Shown in pieces: positions 25,394-35,559 of a stretch of 64,000 nucleotides of DNA; position 1 is the first letter of the stretch, and every line of letters starts with the position of its first letter. A program made the position numbers and the translations under genes. Under the pieces are notes generated by a model that worked only from the letters and a program-made list of their open reading frames with translations, made no database searches and was not told the origin of the DNA. The DNA is from Phytohabitans aurantiacus (GTDB lineage: Bacteria; Actinomycetota; Actinomycetes; Mycobacteriales; Micromonosporaceae): positions 1 through 64,000 of the forward strand of contig NZ_BSDI01000002.1 of NCBI RefSeq assembly GCF_027923225.1. Direction: 5' to 3'.

Positions 25394-26035
25394 ATGAATA
25401 AACCACTGCAGCTGGCGTTGGCTGGACTCACGCTCGTCACGAGCCTTGCCGGGGTAGTCGCTACGGATGCTGCTCCGGCGCGGGCCGTCGGCTTCGAGGG
25501 GACGACGGTCACCGTGCCATCAGGCAACACACAGACTCTGGGCAAGTCGGTCACCGTCGTTGCCTCCACCACCTACGCCATCGACAACACTGGCTTCTAC
25601 CTTCAGCTGTACGCCATGGACACGGGAGAGCGTCTGTGTGCCAGCGACGGTTCGCCGGGCGTCGCTCCTCAGTGCACGGCCACCGTCTGGAATACGAAGA
25701 CCTCCGCCCACACCCGGAAGTTCGTCGCGTACGTGACGTGGCTCGTGGACCGCATACCAGCCTCGGACGTCATCCTCTCCAGCTCCAGGCCGACGTGGAT
25801 CACATGGTCGAACCTGGGTTACACCATCAGGCAAGAGCGGTGGTTCGAACACGTCATCGCGGTCACCAACAAGCCGATAGATGGATTCGCCATCATCGAG
25901 ATTCACCACGCGGTCACCGAGCAGCTGCTCACGTACTGTCTCAGCGGGAGCACGTGCGTCGTCAAGACGGCGGAGCCAACGGTCGCCTTCGTAGTCCCGT
26001 GGGACATCGCCGCCTCCTCCAACACACTCGGATAG
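25394..26035 (+). CDS. Small secreted protein, unknown
   Basis: 213 residues with a clear signal peptide (MNKPLQLALAGLTLVTSLAG, cleavage near APARA). The mature part is beta-rich with two close cysteine pairs (LCASDGSPGVAPQCTAT and TYCLSGSTCVV) that may form disulfides, and several Trp. No family was recognised. Composition is less GC-rich than its neighbours. It precedes the APH-like gene by 11 bp on the same strand. An extracellular binding or structural role is possible but unsupported. Confidence 0.7.
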   Translation: MNKPLQLALAGLTLVTSLAGVVATDAAPARAVGFEGTTVTVPSGNTQTLGKSVTVVASTTYAIDNTGFYLQLYAMDTGERLCASDGSPGVAPQCTATVWNTKTSAHTRKFVAYVTWLVDRIPASDVILSSSRPTWITWSNLGYTIRQERWFEHVIAVTNKPIDGFAIIEIHHAVTEQLLTYCLSGSTCVVKTAEPTVAFVVPWDIAASSNTLG

Positions 26036-26046
26036 GCTCGCTCGAT

Positions 26047-27180
26047 ATGCGTGCGACCCACTCGCTCCTGCATCCTGACGACCTCGCCCAGCTTGTGGAA
26101 CGCGAGTATGCGATCGCGGCGCCCGTCACGGTGAGCTTGCTGAACCGCGGTTTCAACGACAGTTACCTCGTCAGCGACGTCAATGGCGGTCGCCGCGTGC
26201 TGCGGGTCTACAACCGCGACAAGTACTGGATCCGTTCAGAATCCGACCTCCGCTTCGAGCTCGACCTGCTTGAGCACTTGGCCGCGGCCGGGCTGGGCGT
26301 CATCCGACCGTACCAACGGGCCGTCGGCGACAGGCTCGGCCGGCTGACGGCACCCGAGGGCGAACGATGCTTTGCCCTGTTCACCCTCGCACCTGGTGTG
26401 CCCTTGGACCAAGGCACATTGACCGCCGAGCAATGGCGCGAGTTCGGTTCCGGCATCGCCCGAATGCACCTCGAGATGGACGCCTTCCAAACCAGCCACG
26501 ACCGCTACCACCTCGACGACCGCATTCTGGTCGAACGGCCGCTGGCCAGCCTGGCACCCTATGCCGAGTCGGGCCAGGCCGCCGCGGACCTCGCCGAACT
26601 CCGCAAGCTCGGCGAGCGACTGACCGACGAGATCCAGCGGCTCCGGGCGATCGGCGGCGCGTACGGAATCATCCATGCCGACCTGCACCCGGGAAACGCC
26701 AACATGGACAGTGACGGCCGGTTCGTCACGTTCGACTTTGACCACTGCGGGTTCGGGCTACGCGCGTACGACCTGGTCTCTCTTTATCATGGGTCCGACG
26801 CGCCGCAGGAGGATCGCGAACGTTGGGCGGCGCTCCTCGCCGGCTACCAGCACATCCGTCCGCTGAGCCAAAGCGAGCTGGATGCCTTGCCCGTACTGGC
26901 CGCCTGCCGCGCGTTGTGGGATGTCGGTGACTGGCTGGGTGCCACCGCCCGCACGGGCAACGCCTGGGTGACAGAAGCGGCGATCGGCAAACTGCTGGCA
27001 GACGTCCGCAAAGCAGGTAAGCCCGATCCTGTCTCTTCGTCCTCGGCAGCACGAGCCGCCGTCGTCCGATCAGAAGAGACCGGCACCGCCGCGGACGACG
27101 AGGCCGGCGCCGACGACGAGCACCAGCGCGGGGGTGAGCAGGGGCCAGACCGCGGGTGCCGCGACGCGGAGCCGGGCTAG
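26047..27180 (+). CDS. APH-family phosphotransferase (aminoglycoside / homoserine-kinase-like)
   Basis: About 377 residues. The kinase fold shows RVLRVYNRDKYW (nucleotide lysine region), the catalytic loop IIHADLHPGNAN (H210, D212, N217) and the metal-binding TFDFDHCGFG with its Asp. The architecture resembles homoserine kinase ThrB and the phosphotransferase-enzyme family rather than a specific resistance gene. The last ~40 residues are polar, low-complexity and overlap the 3' end of the opposite-strand NicO gene by 111 bp, so the C-terminus may be spurious read-through or a true extension. Substrate is unknown. Confidence 0.75.
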   Translation: MRATHSLLHPDDLAQLVEREYAIAAPVTVSLLNRGFNDSYLVSDVNGGRRVLRVYNRDKYWIRSESDLRFELDLLEHLAAAGLGVIRPYQRAVGDRLGRLTAPEGERCFALFTLAPGVPLDQGTLTAEQWREFGSGIARMHLEMDAFQTSHDRYHLDDRILVERPLASLAPYAESGQAAADLAELRKLGERLTDEIQRLRAIGGAYGIIHADLHPGNANMDSDGRFVTFDFDHCGFGLRAYDLVSLYHGSDAPQEDRERWAALLAGYQHIRPLSQSELDALPVLAACRALWDVGDWLGATARTGNAWVTEAAIGKLLADVRKAGKPDPVSSSSAARAAVVRSEETGTAADDEAGADDEHQRGGEQGPDRGCRDAEPG

Positions 27181-28587
27181 CAGACGTGCCGGCGTCCCCT
27201 GGGATCGGGCTATCCGGCCCTGAAGCGCGAGGAGAAGCAACCCGGCCGCGGTGAGCGTGCCCGCCATGCCGATGCCGTACGCGAGCACCAGCAACACACC
27301 GAACGTGGCGCGGCCGATCCCGATGGAGGCGAGCAACACCACCAATGCGGACGGGCTGGGCACCAGGCCCCCGGCCAGGCCGATGCCGGCGAGTCCGAGT
27401 CGTCCCGGCCGGGGGCTGTGCCCGTGGGCGTGGGTGTGGGTGTGGGTGTGGTGATCGTGTGGGTGCTCATGGTCGTGTGATTGGCCGGCGCGACGGCGTG
27501 CGGCGGTGCCTATCATGCCGATCCCCACCACGATGATCAGCGATCCACTGATCACTCCGAGATAGGCGAGCAGCCGGTCGCCGGCGAACGCCGTCGAGGT
27601 GCTGATCAAGGCACCCACCAGCAGTACCGCGCCGGTGTGGCTGGCGGTGACGGTGGCGCCGATGGCGAGCGCGTCCCGGGGGCGGCCTCGCCGCCCGGCC
27701 AGATAGGCGGCGAGCACCGTCTTTCCATGGCCGGGCAATGCCGCATGTCCCGCGCCGAGCAGCACAGCCAGCAGTACGGCCAGGACCACGACAAGCGGCG
27801 TGAGGCGCCCGGTGGCGAGTGCCTCGAAGCGGCGCTCGGCCCACGTCGTGCCCGCGGCCACCAACCCACCATCGGTGGCGGGCACGGTCGGGTCTGGCGG
27901 GCGCGCCGTCGCGGCGCCGGGTTCGATACGGAGGTTCGCGGTGCGCACGTTGAGCACGAGGGCGTCCGGAGGGGGTATCGCCCGCAGTTGGTCGCTCACG
28001 CTGTGCTCGGGTACGGGTGAGTCCACGATGTGTACGCCACTGCCGACCGCGGTCAGTTCCCGCCATCCGTTCTGGTCGAGCCGGTGGCGATTGGCGATGC
28101 TGACCGTGGCCGGTGTGGACAGTCCAGCCGGTGCGGACAGGTCGCAGGTGAGCATGGCGGTGGGCAGCCCGGCGGCATCGGCCTCGTACCGGTAGTCGCC
28201 GGGCACCACTGTCCATACCAGACGCTCACCGTTGACACGCACCTCGAACTGGTTAGCCAGGTCCGCACACGCCGTGCGGGCGTAACGGGCCCGTTCGGCG
28301 TCGGTGACCGCACCGCTGCGGTCGGCGTCGACGGTCTGCCGGTCCTGCCTTGTGACGATCTGCTCGGTGTGCACCGCCGCCGCCACTCGGACCTGGTCCG
28401 GGGTGAACGCGAGGCCTCCGTACTGGCTGACCGAGAACGGCTCGCCCGACGGGTGGGCGGTGGCCGATTCCACGGGCGCACCCGCCAGACCGGCTAGCGC
28501 ACCGAGTGTTGCCAGTGCGCCAAGGGCGGCTGTCCGGCGGCCCACCGCATGCCGACCGGCAGAGCCGCTTCGTGGTCTGTCAGCCAT
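27070..28587 (-). CDS. NicO/RcnA-type nickel-cobalt exporter with exported N-terminal domain
   Basis: About 505 residues. An Ala/Gly-rich signal-like segment (ALGALATLGALAGLAGAPVE) is followed by ~200 residues facing outside, then six hydrophobic segments. The first TM block has GAGHAALPGHGKTVLAAYLA with the HxxxxxHGK pattern of NicO transporters; a cytoplasmic loop holds about eleven His in some 22 residues; the second block has GGLVPSPSALVVLLASIGIG. Such proteins export Ni/Co or similar ions. The outer domain (AFTPDQVRVAAAVHTEQIVT, DADRSGAVTDAE) has an EF-hand-like DADRSG loop. The ATG at 28587 is preferred because a promoter occupies the longer 5' reading. Confidence 0.8.
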   Translation of the reverse strand: MADRPRSGSAGRHAVGRRTAALGALATLGALAGLAGAPVESATAHPSGEPFSVSQYGGLAFTPDQVRVAAAVHTEQIVTRQDRQTVDADRSGAVTDAERARYARTACADLANQFEVRVNGERLVWTVVPGDYRYEADAAGLPTAMLTCDLSAPAGLSTPATVSIANRHRLDQNGWRELTAVGSGVHIVDSPVPEHSVSDQLRAIPPPDALVLNVRTANLRIEPGAATARPPDPTVPATDGGLVAAGTTWAERRFEALATGRLTPLVVVLAVLLAVLLGAGHAALPGHGKTVLAAYLAGRRGRPRDALAIGATVTASHTGAVLLVGALISTSTAFAGDRLLAYLGVISGSLIIVVGIGMIGTAARRRAGQSHDHEHPHDHHTHTHTHAHGHSPRPGRLGLAGIGLAGGLVPSPSALVVLLASIGIGRATFGVLLVLAYGIGMAGTLTAAGLLLLALQGRIARSQGTPARLLARLRVAAPAVWPLLTPALVLVVGAGLVVRGGAGLF

Positions 28588-28650
28588 CTGTCGTACCGGA
28601 TCTCCAGGCTCGCGGTGACCACTATGGAAACGGTTACTACCGTGTGGTGG

Positions 28651-28680
28651 ACGATAGGTTTCCACTTCCAAGGATGTCAA
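28651..28680 (-). promoter_or_regulatory. Sigma-70-like promoter for the NicO gene
   Basis: On the minus strand TTGACA (28680-28675) is followed after 18 bp by TATCGT (28656-28651). This is a good -35 and fair -10 match, 64 bp before the chosen ATG. The surrounding ~120 bp are noticeably A/T-rich for this DNA. The divergent LamG gene may use the other side of the same gap (28588-28845). Confidence 0.55.
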
Positions 28681-28845
28681 TACCATCCCAGCGGTACAAA
28701 CGTTTTAACTACCTCTGCTCACCCTATGGCGTCGGCGTAGGGGTCGAGCCGGCGTCAGCGGCGTGAAAGCGCGACGACAGCGCTAGGTGGCAGCATCCCC
28801 GGCTGTCGCGTTGGTCGCGGCGGTCGGATCTGATCGGGGGCGGAA

Positions 28846-31800
28846 GTGGTCCGTGTGCGGGGAGTCTGCCGTGCTGCTGCGGCGTGGGTCGTCGGGTTGG
28901 TGACCGCGGCCGCCGCGGCCGTCCTGGCCGTTGTCGCGCCGGGGCGCGGGCAGCGGGCGGGAGGACCGTCGACCGGCAGGTTCTTGCGAACAGCGGCGCT
29001 GGCGGTGGGGATTCTGGCGGCATCCGCGGTGCCAGGTATCGCGCCTTCGACAGTGGACAGCCCATCGCTGCCCGTGATCGCCGATGCGCGCGGGGCGGTC
29101 GAGGCGATGGCGGCGGCGCGGCGGCAGGGCAGCGCGGTTGTCGTCAACCGGCTGACCGACGAGATGCGGTTGGTGAAGGCGCACCCGGACGGCACGATGA
29201 GCGCTGAGCTGGCGGTCAGGCCGGTGCGGGTGCCGCGTGGCGACCGGTGGGTGGACATCGACCCGACGTTGGTGCGCAAGGCGGACGGCTCGGTGGGGCC
29301 TCGTGCGGTGACGATCGATCTGGCGTTCTCCGGCGGCGGCAGGCAACCGCTGGTGCGGATGGGTGTTGCCGGCGGATTCGTCGCGCTGAGTTGGCCGGGT
29401 CAGCTGCCGGCGCCCGAGCTTTCTGGTGCGGTGGCGATCTATCGCGATGTCCTGCCCGGCGTCGATCTGAGGCTGCGTGCCGACGGCACCGGTTACGTCA
29501 AGCATCTGGTGGTCCGTACGGCCGAGGCGGCGAAGAACCCGGCGTTGGCGAGGATCCGGCTGGGGCTTGCGACGCAACGGCTCACCTACACCGTGGCCAG
29601 TTCGGGTGGCACCGAGATCCGTGACCGGGCGGGCGCCGTCGTCATGACCGGGGCGGCGGCGGTGATGTGGGACAACGCCGCCTCCAACGTGGACTCTCCG
29701 GGCGAGGGAGCGACCGTCGCGCCGGTCAAGGTGCTCGCCGGGAAGGGGAGCCTCACCCTGGTACCGGACAAGAAGCTTTTGAGGGGTGCTGGAACCCGCT
29801 TCCCGCTCGTCATCGATCCCAGCGAGCACACGGCGGCCCGGCACCATTGGACGAAGGTCTTCTCGGGCAAGCCCACCGCGACGAACTGGGACGGCACCAA
29901 AGTCGACGGCAACGAGGGGAAGGTCGGCTACTGCGGCTGGGACTACTGCAACAGCATCGGGACCACCCGCACCTACTGGATGTTCGACACCAGCTTCCTG
30001 GAGAACCGGGCGATCCTCGACAGCCGGTTCAGGGCGACCACGAACGCCGGGCCGGACTGCGACCAGGCCCGGGACCATGTGCTTTACAAGGCGAACACTT
30101 GGGACATCGGTGAGGGCACGGACTGGAACAACCAGCCCGCCGGCGCCACGGTGGGCACCATCAAAGGATTCAAGCTGGGTACGTCGTCGGTGCCGGGTTG
30201 TGGGGCGCACGAGGTGACGTTCCTCCCGAACAACGCCGTCAACCAGGGCGGCGTCACGACCTACTTCCTAGTCGCCGCGGGCGAGACCGACAAGTACGCG
30301 TGGCGGCGTTACAACGCCGAGTCGGCGCGGCTGTGGGTGAGGTGGAACACCAGGCCGGCCGAACCCCTCCATGCCAAACTCGTGGAGGGTGTGCCGCAGG
30401 CGTGTGAGAACTGCGCGGGTAAGGCGTATTCGAGTGCTGCTTCCCTGACCATGCAGGCGTATCTGCATGACCCCGACGGGGACCAGTTGTACGCCGACTG
30501 GGATGTGTACGGCATGCCCGCGGGCACTGAGACGTTCGTGCAGACCCCGCTGCGCCCCGACATCCGGCTTGGTTCGGGCAACTGGCACAGCCAGAGCCTC
30601 GACCAGACGAAGCGGCATGGCGAGGAGATGGTCTGGTTCGTGCGGGCCCGTGACGGCCTCTCCGAGCAGCAGAACGGCTACGGCCCGTGGGTGCAAGGCC
30701 CAGGTCGGTGGATCGTCGACCGGGTCGGCGTGGCGAACGCGCCGTCGGTCGACAGCCCGACGTATCCCGACGACGACCGGTGGCACGGCGGTGCCGGGGT
30801 ACCGGGGGACTTCACGTTCAGGTCCAACGGCGTCGATGACGTCAACCACTTCCTGTGGAGCTGGACCTATCCGCCCAGCACGAAGGCGGTCGCGAACAAG
30901 CTCGGTGGCGAGACGACCCTGACGCTCACCCCGCCGGGCGACGGGCCGAGGGACCTGTATGTGCGCAGCGTGGACAAGGCCGGTCACGAGGGTCCGATCA
31001 CCACGCACCGGATCTATGTGCGCGGCGGCAACGGCCCGCTGGCGCAGTACTCCTTCGAGGGCAACGCCAAGGACACCGCGTTCCTCGGGTGGCGGGACGC
31101 CACGCTGCACGGCGGGCTCAGCTACACGCCGGGAGCCGTCGGCCAGAGCATGACCTTCAACGGCCAGGACGGCCACCTGACGGCGAATCCGGCCGTGCGC
31201 GCGGACGCCAGCTTCTCGGTCACCGCCTGGGCGAAGATCGACCACCTGGACTCTCCCACCGGGACGGTCGTGAGCCAGGGCAGCGACGCGATCTGCGGGT
31301 TCTGCCTCCAGTACGAAAGGACGAGCCGGCGCTGGGTGTTCGTGGCGCCCCGCAGCGAAACGGATTCGGCGGCCGGCTACGACTTCGTGCGCTCGACGAC
31401 GGAGCCGGCGCCGGGGGAGTGGACCCACCTGGCGGGCGTGTTCGACAAGTTCGAGGGCAAGATGCGCCTGTACGTCAACGGCGTGCTGATGGGGGAGGTC
31501 GACCGAGTCCCGCGCTGGCACGGGGTAGGGGCGCTGCGCATCGGGTACGCCCGAGTCAAGGGTGCCAACCACAGTTTCTTCCCCGGCACTCTCGACGAGG
31601 TCAAGATCTATGACCGGCCGATCTCGGCGGCGGAGGTGCGGGCGCAGGTCAGCCACGACAATGTCCAGCTTGGATACTGGAACTTCGACGACGAGCGGGA
31701 CAGCAGAACGGCGGTCAACGCGGTGTCCGGTGGGGCAGCCGGTGTCCTCGACGGCGACGCGAGCTTCGTCCCCGGCCAGGTCAACGGCGCGGTGAAGATC

Positions 31801-34800
31801 GGTGCGAGCGGCAGCGTCTCCATGGGCGCGCCGGTGATCCGTACCGACCAGAGCTTCACGGTCGCCGCGTGGCTCACCGTGGACGCCGATGTCGCGGTGA
31901 ACAACACCCGCACCGCGATCTCGCAGGATGGCACCGTCCATAGTGGCTTCTTCCTGGGTTACCGCAACCGGGACGGTGGCCAGTGGGAGTTCTACCTCCC
32001 GTCGGCTGACTCGGCCACCCGCCCGGTCGACCCATTTGTACACAGTGGAGCGAACTCGGCTCGCGTGGGTCAGACCGCGCATGTGGCGGCGGTCTACGAC
32101 GCACCGGCACAGCAGATCCGCATCTACGTCGACGGCCACCTGATGGGTACGGCGCCGCGCACCACCGGGTTCCAGGCCACCGGTCCACTGCGCGTGGGGG
32201 TCGGCCGCTGGGCCAACGGTCCCGCCAACCAGTGGAGCGGCACCGTCGACGAACTGCGCGCCTACGGCCGGGTGCTCTCGGCCGCGGAGTTGGAGGGCCT
32301 GGTGAGCCGGGACGCCGTCGCGGTTGGCCGCTGGGCGTTCGACGGCGACCTGAGCGCCGTGCCGCCGCGGCTCGAAGGGCGCGACACCGATCACCCGGTG
32401 GGCTACACGGGTGGGCAGTCCACGCTGCCCGAGCCCGACGATTGGGCGTTGCAGCTCAACGGCTCCAACTACGTGAGCACCGACCACGCCGTCACGTCGA
32501 ACCGCAGCTTCTCGGTGGCCGCCTGGGCACGGTTGGATGAGGCCGGCAAGACGCAGGTGCTGCTCTCGCAGGACGCGACGCTCGGCAGCTCCTTCCAACT
32601 GCTGGCCACTTCGGAGAAGAAGTGGGCGTTCGCCCTGAACGAGCAGGTGGTCGGCCCCTCGGTGCAGGTGGGGGCGTGGACCCACCTCGCCGGCACCTAC
32701 AACTCCGTCAGTGGGCGCGCCGAGCTGTACGTCAACGGGGTGCTCGCGGCGTCGCGCGACGGATTGACCGGGTCGAACCGCCTCGACGGGCAGTTCCACA
32801 TCGGACGGTCGGTGACCGGCTCGATCGATGACGTCTCGGTGTGGTCGCGGCCGTTGTTCGCCAACGAGGTCAAGTCGATGGCGGGGCGCGACCTTTCCCT
32901 CGCGCACCAGTGGCGGCTGGACGAACCGAGCGGGCGCAATGCCTCCGATTCGGTCGGCGACCGCAGGGGCGCGCTGTCCGGCGACGCCGGGTTCACCGTT
33001 GGCCGGGTGGGTAACGCCGTGCGGTTCGACGGGTCGGGCGACGCTGTCACGACGCCGGGAGTCGATGTGCGCACCGACAAGGCGTTCACGGTCACGGCAT
33101 GGGTCAAGCTCGGCTCGGACCGGTGCGTGTGCAAGACCGAGGCGGTCGGCATCCCGGGCAAGATGAGCCTGGGGCACGTCAAGGACGGCGACCAGTTCCA
33201 GTGGGGTGCGTGGTATTTCGAGATGCCGGAGCCCGACGGCAGGGTGACCAAGGCGTCGCTCGCCACCCGGCTGGAGGAGGTCGGCAGCTGGGTGCACCTG
33301 GCCGGCGTGTACGACCCGGCCACGAAGGCGGTGGTGCTGCACGTCGACGCCGTCCGCCACGACGAGGGCACGCTCAACACGGCGTGGAACTCGACCGGCG
33401 GCGTGGTCATGGGCCGCACGTGGGACGGCGACGTCGATGACGTACGCCTCTACACCGGTGCCCTGGACAACGGGCGGCTGGCTGACCTGTACAACGCCTA
33501 TCCGGCCGAGGACAGCCCGGCGACGCTGCCGGCGGCGGCGGGCCACTGGAAGTTCGACGAGGGCACGGGCCCGATCGGCGCGGACTCCAGCGGCCACAGC
33601 CTGACCGCGACGCTCAAGGGCGGCACGACCTGGGGCGGTGGCCGTGAAGGCGCCTCGCTAGGGCTGGACGGCACCACAGGCTTCGCCGAGACGGCCGGCC
33701 CGGTGCTGAAAACCGAGCGGAGCTTCTCGGCGTCGGCGTGGGTGTACCTGACCAGTGTCAGCGGCGGCGACCGCACCGTGCTGGGTCAGGATGGCAACCG
33801 CGTCAGCGTGTTCGAGGTGCGGTTCGACGCGGCCTCGAAGAAGTGGGCCGTGGTGGTGCCGGACTCCGATGTCGACAGTCCGGCGAGGACGGTGCTGCTG
33901 TCGACGGAGACCGCGCGGCCGTGGGACTGGATACACCTGGCGGTCACCTACGACGCCACCTACAAGCAGTTGCGCCTGTATGTCAACGGCGTGCTGTCGG
34001 CGGCCAAGACCGGGGTGACGATCCAGCAGTCGAGCGGGCCTCTGTCGATCGGCCGGGGGCGCTGGAACGGCGCGAACGCCGGCTACTTCCCGCAAGCCAT
34101 CGACGACGTGCGGGTGTTCAGCGGCAAGCTGTCCGGCGGCGAGGTGCGGCTGGTGCACGACAGCGCGCCGGTGGCCGAGTTCGGCTTCTACCGGTTCGAC
34201 GAGGACTCGGCTCGTGACTACAACTGGCGCAAGCACGATGCCACCCCCACCGGCGGTGTGACCTACGGTCCGGGAATCTCCGGCCGGGCCATGTACCTGG
34301 ACGGCACGGGGTCGGCTGTGACCTCGGTGGGGACGCTTGTCGACGCCGAGATGGACAGCTTCAGCATCTCGGCCTGGGCCAAGCTGTCGCGCGACGACCG
34401 GATCTCGACCATCGCCAGCCAGGACGGCGAGCGGCAGAGCGGATGGGTGCTGCAGTACCGGCCGGGCCTCAAGCGCTGGGTGTTCGGCCAGGCGATGTCC
34501 GATTCCGATGGCGCGCCGATGGTGTACGCGCACTCGCTGCTGCCGCCGACTCTCGACCGGTGGACGCACGTGCAGGGCGTGTTCGACTACCCCGCGAGGC
34601 AGTTGCGCGTCTACGTCGACGGGCAGCTGGCCGGGGTGCGGGACGACGTGACCCTCTGGCGTTCCTACGGCAAGCTCGCCCTGGGCCGGGCCAAGGAGAA
34701 CAGCGCCCCGTCCGGGTTCTTCCACGGCGCCATCGACGAGGTCCACATCGACGAGTGGGAGATCAGCGACACCAAGCTGGCCGAGCGGACCGGGTGGCCC

Positions 34801-35559
34801 CTGCCGCAGGCCGGTCAGATCGGCCGGTACGTCAACCTCGCGGGAGACCGGTACACCGCCAGCACGAGCGGCAAACCGCGCGAGGGCTACCACTACCAGG
34901 CCGCGCTCGGAATACCCGCCAAGCCCGGCCCGAACACCACGATGCTCTACGAATGTGTGTCCGGATCGGACGGTTACACCTCGGCCGATGCCGGCTGCGA
35001 AAACGGCACCAACGTCGGTGAGATCGGGCTGGTCTACACGGTGCGGCCGACCAACCTGGAGACGGTACCGGTCTACCGCTGCCTGTCCGGGGCAGACCGG
35101 TACGAGTCGCGGCAGGAGGACTGCGAGGGCGGCACCCGGCAGGCGACCCTGGGCTACACGCTCGCCTACGCCCCGCTCAAGCGGCACTACTTCCCGTCCG
35201 GCCCGGACCACTACACGACGGTCGACGGGGCACCGCCGGCGTACCTGGCCGAAGGGATCCACGGCTTCCTCGGCCTGACCAAACCAACCGGCGCGATGTT
35301 CCTCTACAGCTGCGTACAGGGAGTCGACCAGTTCGTCTCCACCGACGCCGGCTGCGAGGGCAAAACCGTCATCGGCACGCTCGGCACGGTCTACGCCCAG
35401 CCGCCGGCGGGGGTGGACAGCAGGCCGCTCAAGCGGTGCGTCTTCTCCGGCCAGCGGTTCACGTCGACCGTGGGCAACTGCGAGGGCCACGCCTTCGACG
35501 GCGATCTCGGATACATCCTGGCCAACCCGTCAACGACGACAGCGGAGTTCAGCTCATGA
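28846..35559 (+). CDS. Giant secreted multi-LamG protein of the toxin operon
   Basis: 2237 residues. Hydrophobic N-terminal segments (VVGLVTAAAAAVLAVVAPG and LRTAALAVGILAASAVPGIA) give export. Residues ~110-320 form a beta domain and ~330-470 a DNRLRE/CBM-like domain with paired cysteines (GYCGWDYCNS). Six LamG/concanavalin repeats span ~730-1990, each opening with a Y/W-x-F-D/E box (AQYSFEG, LGYWNFDD, GRWAFDG, HQWRLDE, GHWKFDE, FYRFDED) and continuing into SFSVxAWxK. The C-terminal ~230 residues carry Cys-containing repeats of the YRCLSGADRYESRQEDCEGG type. The stop overlaps the RHS ATG (ATGA). Such proteins probably display or deliver the RHS toxin at the cell surface; this is inference from operon order. 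Confidence 0.85.
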   Translation: MVRVRGVCRAAAAWVVGLVTAAAAAVLAVVAPGRGQRAGGPSTGRFLRTAALAVGILAASAVPGIAPSTVDSPSLPVIADARGAVEAMAAARRQGSAVVVNRLTDEMRLVKAHPDGTMSAELAVRPVRVPRGDRWVDIDPTLVRKADGSVGPRAVTIDLAFSGGGRQPLVRMGVAGGFVALSWPGQLPAPELSGAVAIYRDVLPGVDLRLRADGTGYVKHLVVRTAEAAKNPALARIRLGLATQRLTYTVASSGGTEIRDRAGAVVMTGAAAVMWDNAASNVDSPGEGATVAPVKVLAGKGSLTLVPDKKLLRGAGTRFPLVIDPSEHTAARHHWTKVFSGKPTATNWDGTKVDGNEGKVGYCGWDYCNSIGTTRTYWMFDTSFLENRAILDSRFRATTNAGPDCDQARDHVLYKANTWDIGEGTDWNNQPAGATVGTIKGFKLGTSSVPGCGAHEVTFLPNNAVNQGGVTTYFLVAAGETDKYAWRRYNAESARLWVRWNTRPAEPLHAKLVEGVPQACENCAGKAYSSAASLTMQAYLHDPDGDQLYADWDVYGMPAGTETFVQTPLRPDIRLGSGNWHSQSLDQTKRHGEEMVWFVRARDGLSEQQNGYGPWVQGPGRWIVDRVGVANAPSVDSPTYPDDDRWHGGAGVPGDFTFRSNGVDDVNHFLWSWTYPPSTKAVANKLGGETTLTLTPPGDGPRDLYVRSVDKAGHEGPITTHRIYVRGGNGPLAQYSFEGNAKDTAFLGWRDATLHGGLSYTPGAVGQSMTFNGQDGHLTANPAVRADASFSVTAWAKIDHLDSPTGTVVSQGSDAICGFCLQYERTSRRWVFVAPRSETDSAAGYDFVRSTTEPAPGEWTHLAGVFDKFEGKMRLYVNGVLMGEVDRVPRWHGVGALRIGYARVKGANHSFFPGTLDEVKIYDRPISAAEVRAQVSHDNVQLGYWNFDDERDSRTAVNAVSGGAAGVLDGDASFVPGQVNGAVKIGASGSVSMGAPVIRTDQSFTVAAWLTVDADVAVNNTRTAISQDGTVHSGFFLGYRNRDGGQWEFYLPSADSATRPVDPFVHSGANSARVGQTAHVAAVYDAPAQQIRIYVDGHLMGTAPRTTGFQATGPLRVGVGRWANGPANQWSGTVDELRAYGRVLSAAELEGLVSRDAVAVGRWAFDGDLSAVPPRLEGRDTDHPVGYTGGQSTLPEPDDWALQLNGSNYVSTDHAVTSNRSFSVAAWARLDEAGKTQVLLSQDATLGSSFQLLATSEKKWAFALNEQVVGPSVQVGAWTHLAGTYNSVSGRAELYVNGVLAASRDGLTGSNRLDGQFHIGRSVTGSIDDVSVWSRPLFANEVKSMAGRDLSLAHQWRLDEPSGRNASDSVGDRRGALSGDAGFTVGRVGNAVRFDGSGDAVTTPGVDVRTDKAFTVTAWVKLGSDRCVCKTEAVGIPGKMSLGHVKDGDQFQWGAWYFEMPEPDGRVTKASLATRLEEVGSWVHLAGVYDPATKAVVLHVDAVRHDEGTLNTAWNSTGGVVMGRTWDGDVDDVRLYTGALDNGRLADLYNAYPAEDSPATLPAAAGHWKFDEGTGPIGADSSGHSLTATLKGGTTWGGGREGASLGLDGTTGFAETAGPVLKTERSFSASAWVYLTSVSGGDRTVLGQDGNRVSVFEVRFDAASKKWAVVVPDSDVDSPARTVLLSTETARPWDWIHLAVTYDATYKQLRLYVNGVLSAAKTGVTIQQSSGPLSIGRGRWNGANAGYFPQAIDDVRVFSGKLSGGEVRLVHDSAPVAEFGFYRFDEDSARDYNWRKHDATPTGGVTYGPGISGRAMYLDGTGSAVTSVGTLVDAEMDSFSISAWAKLSRDDRISTIASQDGERQSGWVLQYRPGLKRWVFGQAMSDSDGAPMVYAHSLLPPTLDRWTHVQGVFDYPARQLRVYVDGQLAGVRDDVTLWRSYGKLALGRAKENSAPSGFFHGAIDEVHIDEWEISDTKLAERTGWPLPQAGQIGRYVNLAGDRYTASTSGKPREGYHYQAALGIPAKPGPNTTMLYECVSGSDGYTSADAGCENGTNVGEIGLVYTVRPTNLETVPVYRCLSGADRYESRQEDCEGGTRQATLGYTLAYAPLKRHYFPSGPDHYTTVDGAPPAYLAEGIHGFLGLTKPTGAMFLYSCVQGVDQFVSTDAGCEGKTVIGTLGTVYAQPPAGVDSRPLKRCVFSGQRFTSTVGNCEGHAFDGDLGYILANPSTTTAEFSS

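Noticed and set aside
26047..27180. Aminoglycoside resistance gene
   Set aside because: Only the general APH catalytic motifs are present; the sequence fits the broad phosphotransferase family and no resistance subgroup signature was seen.
30268..33597. Long minus-strand open frame (about 1100 codons) opposite the LamG gene
   Set aside because: Composition is Arg/Val/His-rich with no domain, and it mirrors the codon-position bias of the real gene; an antisense shadow.
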